Virus record (IMG/VR): IMGVR_UViG_3300025687_000369
Coordinates: 1 to 21,991 of that record
Strand: one strand, 5' to 3'
DNA length: 21,991 bases
Origin: a virus
This document shows positions 4,767 to 11,734 of this stretch, one piece after another (the first letter of the stretch is position 1; each line of letters opens with the position of its first letter). A program made the position numbers and the translations under genes. The notes under the pieces are model-generated. The model was not told the DNA's origin, ran no database searches, and saw only the letters and a program-made list of their open reading frames with translations.

Positions 4767-4981
4767 AAAAAAAAGTAGACTGCAAGGTTGTTATCACACT
4801 TACACACAATGGTTCTTATATTGTAGAGAACAACGGAGTTACAACATGTCACGCTACATTCAAAGAAATGGTTGAAGGAAGATTGAAAAAGACCATCAAC
4901 AATAGATGGTGCGATTTGTTGAACTACATAGATGGAGCTAAATTTAAAGAAGAAGACGGGGAGCTTTTAGATGAGATGTAA
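4763..4981 (+). CDS. Small protein of unknown function, GTG start
   Basis: 72 aa. The start is a GTG overlapping the upstream TGA (GTGA) with GAGGAG about 8 nt before it, so translation is probably coupled to the helicase. The protein is basic at the N-terminus (KKKVDCKVV) and acidic at the end (KEEDGELLDEM), with short strands followed by helices. Codon use is more AT-rich than in the flanking replication genes, as often seen for recently acquired small phage genes. Not recognised. Confidence 0.7.
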   Translation: MKKKVDCKVVITLTHNGSYIVENNGVTTCHATFKEMVEGRLKKTINNRWCDLLNYIDGAKFKEEDGELLDEM

Positions 4982-5180
4982 AGCATGCAACGTAGAGCTA
5001 ACAGACTACGAGTCTACGCTGCGCTGCGCGAACACAGATGAGTTCATTGATCTCTGCATGGCATGCTTGACAGCAGGAGGTGATGAGAACTACAATGATC
5101 GTGCAGACTTGAGGACACTCGCTGATCTGCCTGAGCTACGCACATTCTTCGATGAGTTTGAGGAGTATTTAAATGAGTAA
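4971..5180 (+). CDS. Small zinc-ribbon-like protein
   Basis: 69 aa, overlapping the previous gene by 11 nt, with GGGGAG ahead of its ATG. The first 32 residues carry two CxxC pairs (Cys3/Cys6 and Cys29/Cys32) plus Cys19, a layout of small zinc ribbons; the rest is acidic and helical (PELRTFFDEFEEYLNE). Such proteins in phages can bind nucleic acid or host factors, but no specific function can be read off. It lies between helicase and polymerase genes. Confidence 0.75.
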   Translation: MRCKACNVELTDYESTLRCANTDEFIDLCMACLTAGGDENYNDRADLRTLADLPELRTFFDEFEEYLNE

Positions 5181-5221
5181 CATGAGCAGATGGTACTACG
5201 CTAACGTGACGGAGAAGTATT

Positions 5222-6859
5222 ATGACGACTGCGGTTTTGGATATAGAAACGACGCTGGATTGGAAGACGATACATCTAGCGGGAGTGTTTCTCCCGAACT
5301 CTGGGAGGAGTATTGCATGCTACAACGTTACTCAGTTAAGGGAAGCCTTGACAGGTATCTCGACACTGGTGGGCCACAACTTGATTGGCTTCGATCTGCC
5401 TAGACTGGAGGAAGTATGGGACTTCAAGTGGGACGGTCAGGTTCAGGACACTCTCGTGCTAGGCAGGCTGTACAACCCAGCCATAGACGGAGGACATTCG
5501 TTGAAACAGTGGGCTATACGTGCTGGCAACGAATTAAAAGGCGACTTCAATGTGGAAGACTTCGACGCAGGACTGACCCCAGAGATGGTGGACTACTGTC
5601 TCGCAGACTGCCGCGCAACGTGGAGCGTGTTCAACCACGTTACCCGGTTGCTAGACAAAGATCGATTCTCACAGCAATCCCGAGACCTAGAACATGGAGT
5701 GGCATTCGCAATCGCTCAACAAGTTCGCAACGGTTTCGCGTTCGACTTCGACACGGCGTGTCAGCTTCACTCAGAGCACGAGCAACGTATGCTGGAGATC
5801 AGCGATAAGATGCAGGAAGTGTTCCCGCCTATCGTTAAAGAGCGTTTGTCTCGCAAGACAGGTAAGCGTTTGAAGGATGAGATGATTGTGTTTAACGTAG
5901 GCTCTAGGCAGCAGGTTGCTGAACGTCTGTCTGCGCTAGGTGCGAAGTGGCCTGACAAAACCAAAGGCGGCAGCCCACAGGTTGACGAGACTTCGCTAAA
6001 ACGGAACGCGCATATACCGGAAGCACTTCTTGTTCTTGAGTACATGACGTTACAGAAACGTATAGGTATGCTCAAGTCTTGGATAGATAACGTAGGTATT
6101 GACGGTAGGATACACGGCTATGTCAACTCGTGCGGCGCTGTCACTGGACGCATGACACACAACAGTCCTAACCTAGCTCAGATACCATCGGAGTCTGAAT
6201 ACCGTAAATGTTTTATAGTTGAGGAGGGTAACGTGTTAGTAGGCGCTGACGCTTCAGGTCTTGAACTGCGCTGTCTTGCACACTACATGAACGATGTCAA
6301 TTACACTAGAGAACTCCTTGAAGGAGATGTACATGCAGCAACTCAAAAGGCTGCGCGACTTAGAACAAGAGATGATGCAAAGCGTTTCACATATGCTCTA
6401 CTCTATGGAGCAGGAGATACCAAACTGGGAAACCTCATCGGAGGAACTGCTAAGGATGGTAGAGATGCTAGAGACAACTACCTTAGAAGTATGTCTCCTT
6501 ATGCACAGTTGGTCGGAAAGGCTGAACGCGCAACTGAAAGAGGCTGCTTATCCGGCGTTGACAAACGCAAAGTTCGGATCAGGAACAGACACTCTGCACT
6601 GAACACACTGCTCCAGTCCTGCGGTGCTATCGTTATGAAGCAGGCGCTGGTACTGGCTGTTGAGAAACTCAAAGACGTACCGCATAAATTTGTTGGTAAT
6701 ATTCACGATGAGTTTCAGGTAGAGACTCCTGCTGAACATGGTGAAACAGTAGGCAAAGCATTAGTCCAGTCCATCATTGAGGCTGGCGAGGTTCTTGAAA
6801 TGCGCTGTCCGTTAGACGGTGAGTTCAAGATAGGTAAGACATGGGCAGAAACTCATTGA
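5222..6859 (+). CDS. DNA polymerase, family A, with 3'-5' exonuclease
   Basis: 545 aa (T7 gp5 is 704). It replicates the phage genome. The exonuclease sites are intact: Asp7 and Glu9 in VLDIET, Asp58 in IGFDLP, Tyr125 and Asp129 in YCLAD. The polymerase motifs are intact: A with Asp343 in DASGLELR, B with Arg383, Lys387, Tyr391 and Tyr395 in RDDAKRFTYALLYG, and C with His495, Asp496 and Glu497 in IHDEFQ. The shorter length suggests loss of T7-type insertions such as the thioredoxin-binding loop. Tyr391 is at the E. coli Pol I 762 position; Phe or Tyr there has been associated with virulent phages. ATG 5222 has GGAG upstream. Codon use shifts in residues about 357-460 (see findings). Confidence 0.96.
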   Translation: MTTAVLDIETTLDWKTIHLAGVFLPNSGRSIACYNVTQLREALTGISTLVGHNLIGFDLPRLEEVWDFKWDGQVQDTLVLGRLYNPAIDGGHSLKQWAIRAGNELKGDFNVEDFDAGLTPEMVDYCLADCRATWSVFNHVTRLLDKDRFSQQSRDLEHGVAFAIAQQVRNGFAFDFDTACQLHSEHEQRMLEISDKMQEVFPPIVKERLSRKTGKRLKDEMIVFNVGSRQQVAERLSALGAKWPDKTKGGSPQVDETSLKRNAHIPEALLVLEYMTLQKRIGMLKSWIDNVGIDGRIHGYVNSCGAVTGRMTHNSPNLAQIPSESEYRKCFIVEEGNVLVGADASGLELRCLAHYMNDVNYTRELLEGDVHAATQKAARLRTRDDAKRFTYALLYGAGDTKLGNLIGGTAKDGRDARDNYLRSMSPYAQLVGKAERATERGCLSGVDKRKVRIRNRHSALNTLLQSCGAIVMKQALVLAVEKLKDVPHKFVGNIHDEFQVETPAEHGETVGKALVQSIIEAGEVLEMRCPLDGEFKIGKTWAETH

Positions 6860-6885
6860 CACCCATGCTAAAAACGTGGTATAAT
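6856..6885 (+). promoter_or_regulatory. Strong sigma70 promoter for the SSB-to-reductase unit
   Basis: TTGACA (6856-6861), an 18-bp spacer and TATAAT (6880-6885) are perfect consensus boxes. The -35 overlaps the last codon and stop of the polymerase gene. Start of transcription is expected near 6892, giving a leader of about 25 nt before the SSB start at 6918, whose ribosome-binding site is AAGGAGAG. High expression would suit a stoichiometric ssDNA-binding protein. Confidence 0.85.
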
Positions 6886-6917
6886 ATTATGGTAGTTAAC
6901 CAAAAAGGAGAGTTGTT

Positions 6918-7319
6918 ATGACTGACAAACCACAACCACTAACGCTGAAGGGTACGCTTTACTGGGTCGAGCGTAACAAGCTAAACAAGTACAGCAACAA
7001 GTACCAGATTGTTCTTGGTAACCTGAGTGACAAAGCTGTTGAGGCACTCGATAACATGGGTATTGCTGCTGCTAACAAGGGTGACGAAAAGGATTACTTC
7101 ATCACCATGAAGAGTAACAACCCCATGAAGATCACGGATGAGACGGGCAGTGAGTTCGACTCTGAAGTGCTGATCGGTAACGGCAGTGAAGCAGTCTGTG
7201 TTGTTGGATACTACGACTGGTCTGTTGGCACAGGACGTAGTCCCAGCATGATAAAGTGCAAGGTCACGAAGCTGATTGAGTACGCTGACGACGTTGTTGA
7301 TGAGGAGATGGCTTTGTGA
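6918..7319 (+). CDS. Single-stranded DNA-binding protein (T7 gp2.5-like role)
   Basis: 133 aa. It has the features of a phage SSB: a strand-rich OB-fold-like body (LTLKGTLYWVERNKLNKYSN ... YQIVLGNLS ... SEAVCVVGYYDW) and an acidic C-terminal tail (EYADDVVDEEMAL), the part that in gp2.5-type proteins contacts polymerase and helicase. It is placed first behind the strongest promoter and ahead of the nucleases, as expected for an abundant replication protein. Sequence identity to T7 gp2.5 is not obvious by eye, so the call rests on layout, tail and context. Confidence 0.8.
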   Translation: MTDKPQPLTLKGTLYWVERNKLNKYSNKYQIVLGNLSDKAVEALDNMGIAAANKGDEKDYFITMKSNNPMKITDETGSEFDSEVLIGNGSEAVCVVGYYDWSVGTGRSPSMIKCKVTKLIEYADDVVDEEMAL

Positions 7320-8008
7320 TCTTGGTTGATGGGGACATCGTAGCTTACCGCTGCGCGTACAAGTCAAAAGATGATCGCGCAGAATACGCCGCATACAGTG
7401 CTGGCTCATACCTGTCTGATCTTATCAGCGACTTGTACATCCTCATCGAAGACGAACCTGAGTACCGTGTGTTTCTAACGGGAAAGGGTTCATCAAACTT
7501 CAGACATGAGTACGCTGTAACCGCAGGCTACAAGGAGAACAGGAAGGACAAGGAGAAACCTGAACACCTCGCTGTTATCCGGCAGCACCTGATAGACGAA
7601 TGGGAGGCTGTTGTCAGTGACGGAGAAGAGGCAGACGATTTGATTGCCATCGCCGCAACTAACAACCCAGACTCAGTCATCGTCAGCATCGACAAGGACT
7701 TCGATCAGGTTCCGGGTAAACACTACAACCCCAACACTGGCAAGCTGTACGATGTCAGTGAAGAGGATGCCGTTAGATTTTTGTACGAGCAGATCTTGAC
7801 TGGTGATCGTGCCGACAACATCATCGGCATCAAGGGTGTAGGCCCAGTGAAGGCGAAGAAGGCGCTGTCCGACTGCGTTACTGAACGACAGATGTATGAT
7901 GTCTGTGTTGAAATGTATGGCGATCCAGAGCGGGTCATTGAGAACGCTCGACTGCTGTACTTACGCCGCAAAGAGGGAGAGATCTGGAATGCGCCGGACG
8001 CTGAGTAA
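7316..8008 (+). CDS. 5'-3' exonuclease (PIN/FEN-like, T7 gp6 counterpart)
   Basis: 230 aa starting at a GTG that overlaps the SSB stop (GTGA), with GAGGAG upstream. Metal-binding acidic residues appear in the usual order: Asp5 and Asp7 (MILVDGDIVAYR), Glu104-Glu105-Ala-Asp107-Asp108, Asp126 and Asp128 (SIDKDFDQ), Asp164 and Asp167 (LTGDRADN), followed by a helix-hairpin-helix GIKGVGPVKAKKAL (171-184) that grips duplex DNA. In related phages it removes RNA primers and degrades host DNA. All catalytic positions look present. It overlaps the endonuclease gene by 20 nt. Confidence 0.93.
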   Translation: MILVDGDIVAYRCAYKSKDDRAEYAAYSAGSYLSDLISDLYILIEDEPEYRVFLTGKGSSNFRHEYAVTAGYKENRKDKEKPEHLAVIRQHLIDEWEAVVSDGEEADDLIAIAATNNPDSVIVSIDKDFDQVPGKHYNPNTGKLYDVSEEDAVRFLYEQILTGDRADNIIGIKGVGPVKAKKALSDCVTERQMYDVCVEMYGDPERVIENARLLYLRRKEGEIWNAPDAE

Positions 8009-8396
8009 TGTTCCCAAGGGCTACGACTCGTGGCTTGAGTGGGACTTAGCACAGGAACTGAAGGGCTGTCAGTATCACCCTTGCGCGGTTCCGTATGTGC
8101 AACACAGGCATTATCATCCTGACTTCACGTATGATGATGGTGATATAACATATTATATTGAAGCTAAGGGGAGGTTCCGTGACAAACCGGAGGCACGTAA
8201 ATATGTTGATGTCAAGAAGGCTCTCGGCTGGACGGAGGAATTGGTTTTCGTGTTCCAAAACCCAGACAACAGAATGCCAGACGCAAAACGTAGAAAAGAC
8301 GGTAGCTTCTACACTATGTCAGAGTGGGCTGAACGACACGACTTTAAGTGGTACACACCAAAGACCATACCGGAGGAGTGGAAATGCGCCACTTAA
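7989..8396 (+). CDS. Endonuclease I / Holliday junction resolvase (T7 gp3-like)
   Basis: 135 aa (T7 endonuclease I is 149). ATG 7989 is chosen because GAGGGAGAG lies just upstream; the frame extends further upstream inside the exonuclease gene without a site. The catalytic set is visible: Glu17 (SWLEWDL), Asp45 (HPDF), Glu58 and Lys60 (IEAKG), matching Glu20, Asp55, Glu65 and Lys67 of T7. The C-terminal pattern SFYTMSEWAERHDFKWYTPK with IPEEW is also close to T7. It cuts branched DNA, resolving replication junctions and helping host DNA breakdown. It overlaps the next gene by 13 nt. Confidence 0.95.
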   Translation: MRRTLSNVPKGYDSWLEWDLAQELKGCQYHPCAVPYVQHRHYHPDFTYDDGDITYYIEAKGRFRDKPEARKYVDVKKALGWTEELVFVFQNPDNRMPDAKRRKDGSFYTMSEWAERHDFKWYTPKTIPEEWKCAT

Positions 8397-9148
8397 TAAT
8401 ACCTGACACACAGATAAAACCTAACCAATCTTATGAGCACATGCGTTGGGCTGCGCGGTACGCTGTTGCAACAAAGCCTGACGTTATCGTACACCTTGGC
8501 GATCACTGGGACATGCCTAGCCTATCAAGCTACGATGTAGGTAAGAAGTCGTTTGAAGGTAGGCGTTATTCCGCTGACGTTAAGGCGGGTAACGATGCGA
8601 TGAAGTTGTTCACGGATACGATCAAGGCAGAGCAGAAACGATTACGCAAACACAAGAAGCGAATCTGGAAGCCCCGTCTTATCTTTACGTTGGGTAACCA
8701 CGAACAACGCATCGAACGTGCGGTTGAGAACGATGCAAAGCTAGAAGGATTGATGAGCTATGAAGATCTCAACCTCAAAGATTGGGAAGTACATCCTTAT
8801 CTGCAGCCAGTGCTTGTGGATGGTGTTGCTTATTGTCACTTTTTCACTAGCGGTGTCATGGGCAGGCCAGTCACTAATGCAAAACTACTACTGCAAAAGA
8901 AACACATGTCTTGCATCATGGGACACGTACAAGACAGAGACATCGCGTTCGACAGAGACGCCAGCGGAAAGCGAATGACTGCTTTGTTTGCTGGTATTTA
9001 TTATCAACACGACGAAGAGTATCTAAACCCTCAGACTAATGGGAGTTGGTCTGGGCTGTGGATGCTCAACGAAGTACAGGACGGTGCGTTTGATGAGATG
9101 CCTATCAGCATGGCGTACCTTCGGAGGCGGTATGGCAAGAACGTTTGA
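8384..9148 (+). CDS. Calcineurin-like metallophosphoesterase
   Basis: 254 aa from ATG 8384, preceded by GGAGGAG; an in-frame start 12 codons earlier lies within the endonuclease gene. Motifs in order: IPDTQIKP (the DxH motif with Gln in place of His), HLGDHWD (GDxxD), TLGNHEQR (GNHE), a histidine-containing CHFFTSG, and MGHVQDRD (a GHxH-like motif with Gln as the last residue). The fold hydrolyses phosphoesters with two metals; phage members may act on nucleotides, 2',3'-cyclic phosphates or DNA ends, and the substrate cannot be told. It lies within the nucleic-acid processing operon, and the next gene overlaps by 17 nt. Confidence 0.9.
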   Translation: MRHLIIPDTQIKPNQSYEHMRWAARYAVATKPDVIVHLGDHWDMPSLSSYDVGKKSFEGRRYSADVKAGNDAMKLFTDTIKAEQKRLRKHKKRIWKPRLIFTLGNHEQRIERAVENDAKLEGLMSYEDLNLKDWEVHPYLQPVLVDGVAYCHFFTSGVMGRPVTNAKLLLQKKHMSCIMGHVQDRDIAFDRDASGKRMTALFAGIYYQHDEEYLNPQTNGSWSGLWMLNEVQDGAFDEMPISMAYLRRRYGKNV

Positions 9149-9311
9149 TGAAATGCTAGAGTTAATCGCGCACAACATAGACGAAGTGACGTTGATGGAA
9201 GTGCTTGAGATAAACTCAGAAGATATTGTTGAAGCGTTCGCTGAACGGATACGCAGCAACCTGTACAAGTTTAACGGATTAGAGGAGGAAGTAGATGAAC
9301 ACTACGTCTGA
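9132..9311 (+). CDS. Small acidic helical protein (common in marine podoviruses)
   Basis: 59 aa from ATG 9132, with CGGAGGCGG upstream. The sequence FDEMLELIAHNIDEVTLMEVLEINSEDIVEAFAERI has the look of a short helical phage protein I associate with many T7-like marine phages, where it has no assigned function. It overlaps the phosphoesterase gene by 17 nt and the next gene by 17 nt, in different frames. A role as an adaptor or inhibitor is possible but unsupported. Confidence 0.75.
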   Translation: MARTFDEMLELIAHNIDEVTLMEVLEINSEDIVEAFAERIRSNLYKFNGLEEEVDEHYV

Positions 9312-9576
9312 TCGTAACACACCGTTTCCACGTTCGATAGATGACGCAACACCTGCTGAGTGGGATGCTATCAAACGACAGGTAGGCGGCAACCACTACA
9401 GCCGGTATGTTATCCAGCCTGTTGACTTCATCATTGCTAACAACCTTGACTGGTGCGAAGCTAACGTGGTGAAGTACATTACTAGGTGGAAGGACAAGAA
9501 CGGCGTTGAAGATTTACGCAAGGCGCAGCACTACCTTGAGATGTTGATCGAACGTGAAGTAAGAGAGAAGTTATGA
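9295..9576 (+). CDS. DUF3310-family protein
   Basis: 93 aa. It carries the family pattern VGGNHYSRYVIQPVDFIIAN, then DWCEANVVKYITRWKDKNG and a C-terminal EDLRKAQHYLEMLIE helix. Proteins of this family are widespread in phages, often beside nucleotide-metabolism genes, and some are annotated as nucleotide kinase-like, though the reaction is not established. Here it sits two genes before a ribonucleotide reductase, consistent with a link to nucleotide supply. The ATG is preceded by GAGGAGG and lies inside the previous gene. Confidence 0.9.
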   Translation: MNTTSDRNTPFPRSIDDATPAEWDAIKRQVGGNHYSRYVIQPVDFIIANNLDWCEANVVKYITRWKDKNGVEDLRKAQHYLEMLIEREVREKL

Positions 9577-9827
9577 AGGTCATTGAAGGTAAGTTCGGGA
9601 TGCAGGACAAGGAGGAAGTCAAGGCTTCTGATATGTTCCAGAATCTCGCAGACGTTACCGATATGATGGAAGAGGAAGGCGTTGAGATCGAAGCGGTTGT
9701 CGTTATCAAGACTGAAATGTACGGCATACAGGTTTTAAGTAACGACATGACACAAGCATCGGCGCACTTCTTATTATCAAAAGGATCAACAGCCATACAA
9801 CTAAACGACCTTGGAACGGAGGACTAA
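9573..9827 (+). CDS. Small protein of unknown function ahead of the reductase
   Basis: 84 aa. The ATG overlaps the upstream stop (ATGA). The protein has an acidic helical middle (ADVTDMMEEEGVEIEAVVVIK) followed by strands and a short helix (DMTQASAHFLLSKGST), a small alpha/beta domain. Its TAA shares a base with the reductase ATG (TAATG), so it is translationally coupled to that gene. No family recognised; an accessory role in dNTP supply is only suggested by position. Confidence 0.75.
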   Translation: MKVIEGKFGMQDKEEVKASDMFQNLADVTDMMEEEGVEIEAVVVIKTEMYGIQVLSNDMTQASAHFLLSKGSTAIQLNDLGTED

Positions 9828-11692
9828 TGGACGCATATCAACAATACATACACAAGTCTCGTTACGCTAGGTACTTACCAAACGAACAGCGCCGTGAAAC
9901 TTGGATAGAAACAGTCAGGCGATACGTCAACTACTGGGGCGACAACCTACCGGATAAATACCGCAAAGAGGTTTTTGACGCTATACACGACTTAGATGTA
10001 ATGCCTTCGATGCGAGCACTGATGACAGCAGGTGAAGCACTCGACCGTGACAACGTAGCTGGATTCAATTGTAGTTACTTACCGATAGATCACCCTAAGG
10101 CGTTTGACGAAATGATGTACGTGCTCATGTGCGGCACAGGCGTAGGGTTCAGCGTCGAGCGTCAGTACATTTCAAAACTACCAGAGATTGCAGAGGAGTT
10201 CCATGACACAGACAGTTGTATACACGTTTCGGACTCGAAGATTGGCTGGGCCAAAGCCTATAGGGAACTTATTGCCATGCTCTATAGTGGTCAGCTTCCA
10301 AAGTGGGACGTCTCTGGAGTACGACCTGCAGGTGCCACCCTCAGAACCTTTGGCGGCAGAGCGTCTGGGCCTGAACCTCTTGAGGATCTGTTCCGATTTA
10401 CCGTTGAAGTCTTTCGGGGTGCTGCTGGACGAAGGCTTAGTTCCATCGAATGTCACGATCTCTGCTGTAAGATTGCACAGATCGTCGTTGTTGGCGGTGT
10501 CAGACGAAGTGCCCTTATCAGTTTGTCTAACCTTACAGATGATCGAATCAGACGATGCAAGTCAGGACAGTGGTGGGTAGACAATCCGCAACGTGGTCTT
10601 GCAAACAACAGTGCTTGCTACACAGAGAAGCCCGACTTCCCAGCCTTTTTAGATGAGTGGAAAAGTTTATATGAGTCCTACTCAGGAGAACGAGGAATGT
10701 TCAGCAGAGTTGCTAGTCAAAAGCAAGCTGCAAGAAATGAGCGACGAGATGCTACCTATGATTTTGGAACTAATCCGTGTTCAGAAATCATCCTCCGACC
10801 GTACCAGTTCTGTAATCTATCGGAAGTTGTTGTCAGGTCAACCGATAGTCTCGCAGACCTCAAACGAAAAGTACGTGTTGCGACTATCCTTGGAACTCTT
10901 CAGGCTACGCTGACAGACTTCCGGTACCTGCGTAAGATATGGAAGACTAACACGGAAGAGGAGGCACTACTGGGTGTATCGTTGACAGGAATTATGGATC
11001 ACCCGCTGCTGTCAGGGAGGGAAGACAATGCAAAACTTAAGAAGTGGCTTACGGCGTTACGTGAGGAAGCTATCGCTACGAATAAAGCATGGGCTGATAG
11101 ACTTGGGATTAATCCTTCTGCTGCTATTACTGCTGTTAAGCCCTCCGGTACTGTCAGTCAGCTTGTGGATTCTGCTTCAGGGATTCACCCGAGATACGCA
11201 CAACAGTACATTCGTCGCGTGAGAGCTAGTAAGAACGATCCGTTATGTGCCGTGCTGGAGGCTGCTGGTGTGCCTGTAGAGGACGATGTGATGTCACCCA
11301 GTACCAAGGTATTCAGCTTCGTTCAGAAGGCTCCTGACGGCGCTGTGACAGCCTCAGAGATGGGTGCTATGGAGCAGTTAGAACTGTGGGAAATCTATCA
11401 GGACTACTGGTGTGAGCACAAGCCGTCGATGACTTGTTACTACAGGGATCACGAGTTCTTGGAAGTTGGACAGTGGCTGTACAATAAGTTCGATAAGATC
11501 AGTGGCATTTCTTTCTTACCGTACAGCGAACACACGTATCAGCAAGCACCGTATGAGCCGATAGATAAGCAGACTTATCAGAAGCTCAGAAAAGAAATCC
11601 CAACCGCTATCGACTGGGACATTCGTGAGGAGGATGACAGGACTGAAGGGTCACAGCAGTTAGCTTGTACAGGTAACAACTGTGAGCTTTAA
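9827..11692 (+). CDS. Adenosylcobalamin-dependent (class II) ribonucleotide reductase
   Basis: 621 aa (Lactobacillus leichmannii RTPR is 739). It converts ribonucleotides to deoxyribonucleotides with a vitamin B12-derived thiyl radical. Visible: Cys82 in FNCSY, the first active-site cysteine; NPCSE (316-320) with Cys318, the radical-bearing cysteine, and Glu320; the GGVRRSALIS segment; and a C-terminal CTGNNC (Cys614/Cys619), the C-x4-C pair that re-reduces the active site from thioredoxin. No class I small subunit or class III glycyl motif is seen nearby. It is the last gene of the plus-strand unit. Phages of the SIO1/cobavirus kind typically carry this class. Residues about 115-330 use different codons from the rest (see findings). 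Confidence 0.94.
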   Translation: MDAYQQYIHKSRYARYLPNEQRRETWIETVRRYVNYWGDNLPDKYRKEVFDAIHDLDVMPSMRALMTAGEALDRDNVAGFNCSYLPIDHPKAFDEMMYVLMCGTGVGFSVERQYISKLPEIAEEFHDTDSCIHVSDSKIGWAKAYRELIAMLYSGQLPKWDVSGVRPAGATLRTFGGRASGPEPLEDLFRFTVEVFRGAAGRRLSSIECHDLCCKIAQIVVVGGVRRSALISLSNLTDDRIRRCKSGQWWVDNPQRGLANNSACYTEKPDFPAFLDEWKSLYESYSGERGMFSRVASQKQAARNERRDATYDFGTNPCSEIILRPYQFCNLSEVVVRSTDSLADLKRKVRVATILGTLQATLTDFRYLRKIWKTNTEEEALLGVSLTGIMDHPLLSGREDNAKLKKWLTALREEAIATNKAWADRLGINPSAAITAVKPSGTVSQLVDSASGIHPRYAQQYIRRVRASKNDPLCAVLEAAGVPVEDDVMSPSTKVFSFVQKAPDGAVTASEMGAMEQLELWEIYQDYWCEHKPSMTCYYRDHEFLEVGQWLYNKFDKISGISFLPYSEHTYQQAPYEPIDKQTYQKLRKEIPTAIDWDIREEDDRTEGSQQLACTGNNCEL

Positions 11693-11701
11693 GTAACACA
11701 G

Positions 11702-11733
11702 CCTCACAGGTTTTCTTCGGAGATCCTGTGAGG
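11702..11733. terminator. Hairpin between convergent transcription units
   Basis: CCTCACAGG (11702-11710) and CCTGTGAGG (11725-11733) form a perfect 9-bp stem with a 14-nt loop, placed exactly between the reductase stop (11692) and the stop of the converging minus-strand gene (11735). T-runs are weak on both sides (TTTA on the plus strand), so it may terminate both ways inefficiently or protect mRNA ends. Its position makes a terminator the best reading. Confidence 0.75.
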
Positions 11734-11734
11734 T

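Noticed and set aside
5416-5808. 130-codon Arg/Ser-rich frame within the polymerase exonuclease region
   Set aside because: No start signal and unbalanced composition; a shadow of the polymerase frame.
6294-6602. 102-codon plus-strand frame inside the polymerase gene with a coiled-coil-like sequence
   Set aside because: Lies wholly inside the polymerase motif A-to-C region whose frame is clearly functional. Its openness is explained by the AGA/GGA-rich codon use there, and the run of Met/Glu/Leu is what these polymerase codons give in the other register. Retained only as a marker of the codon island.
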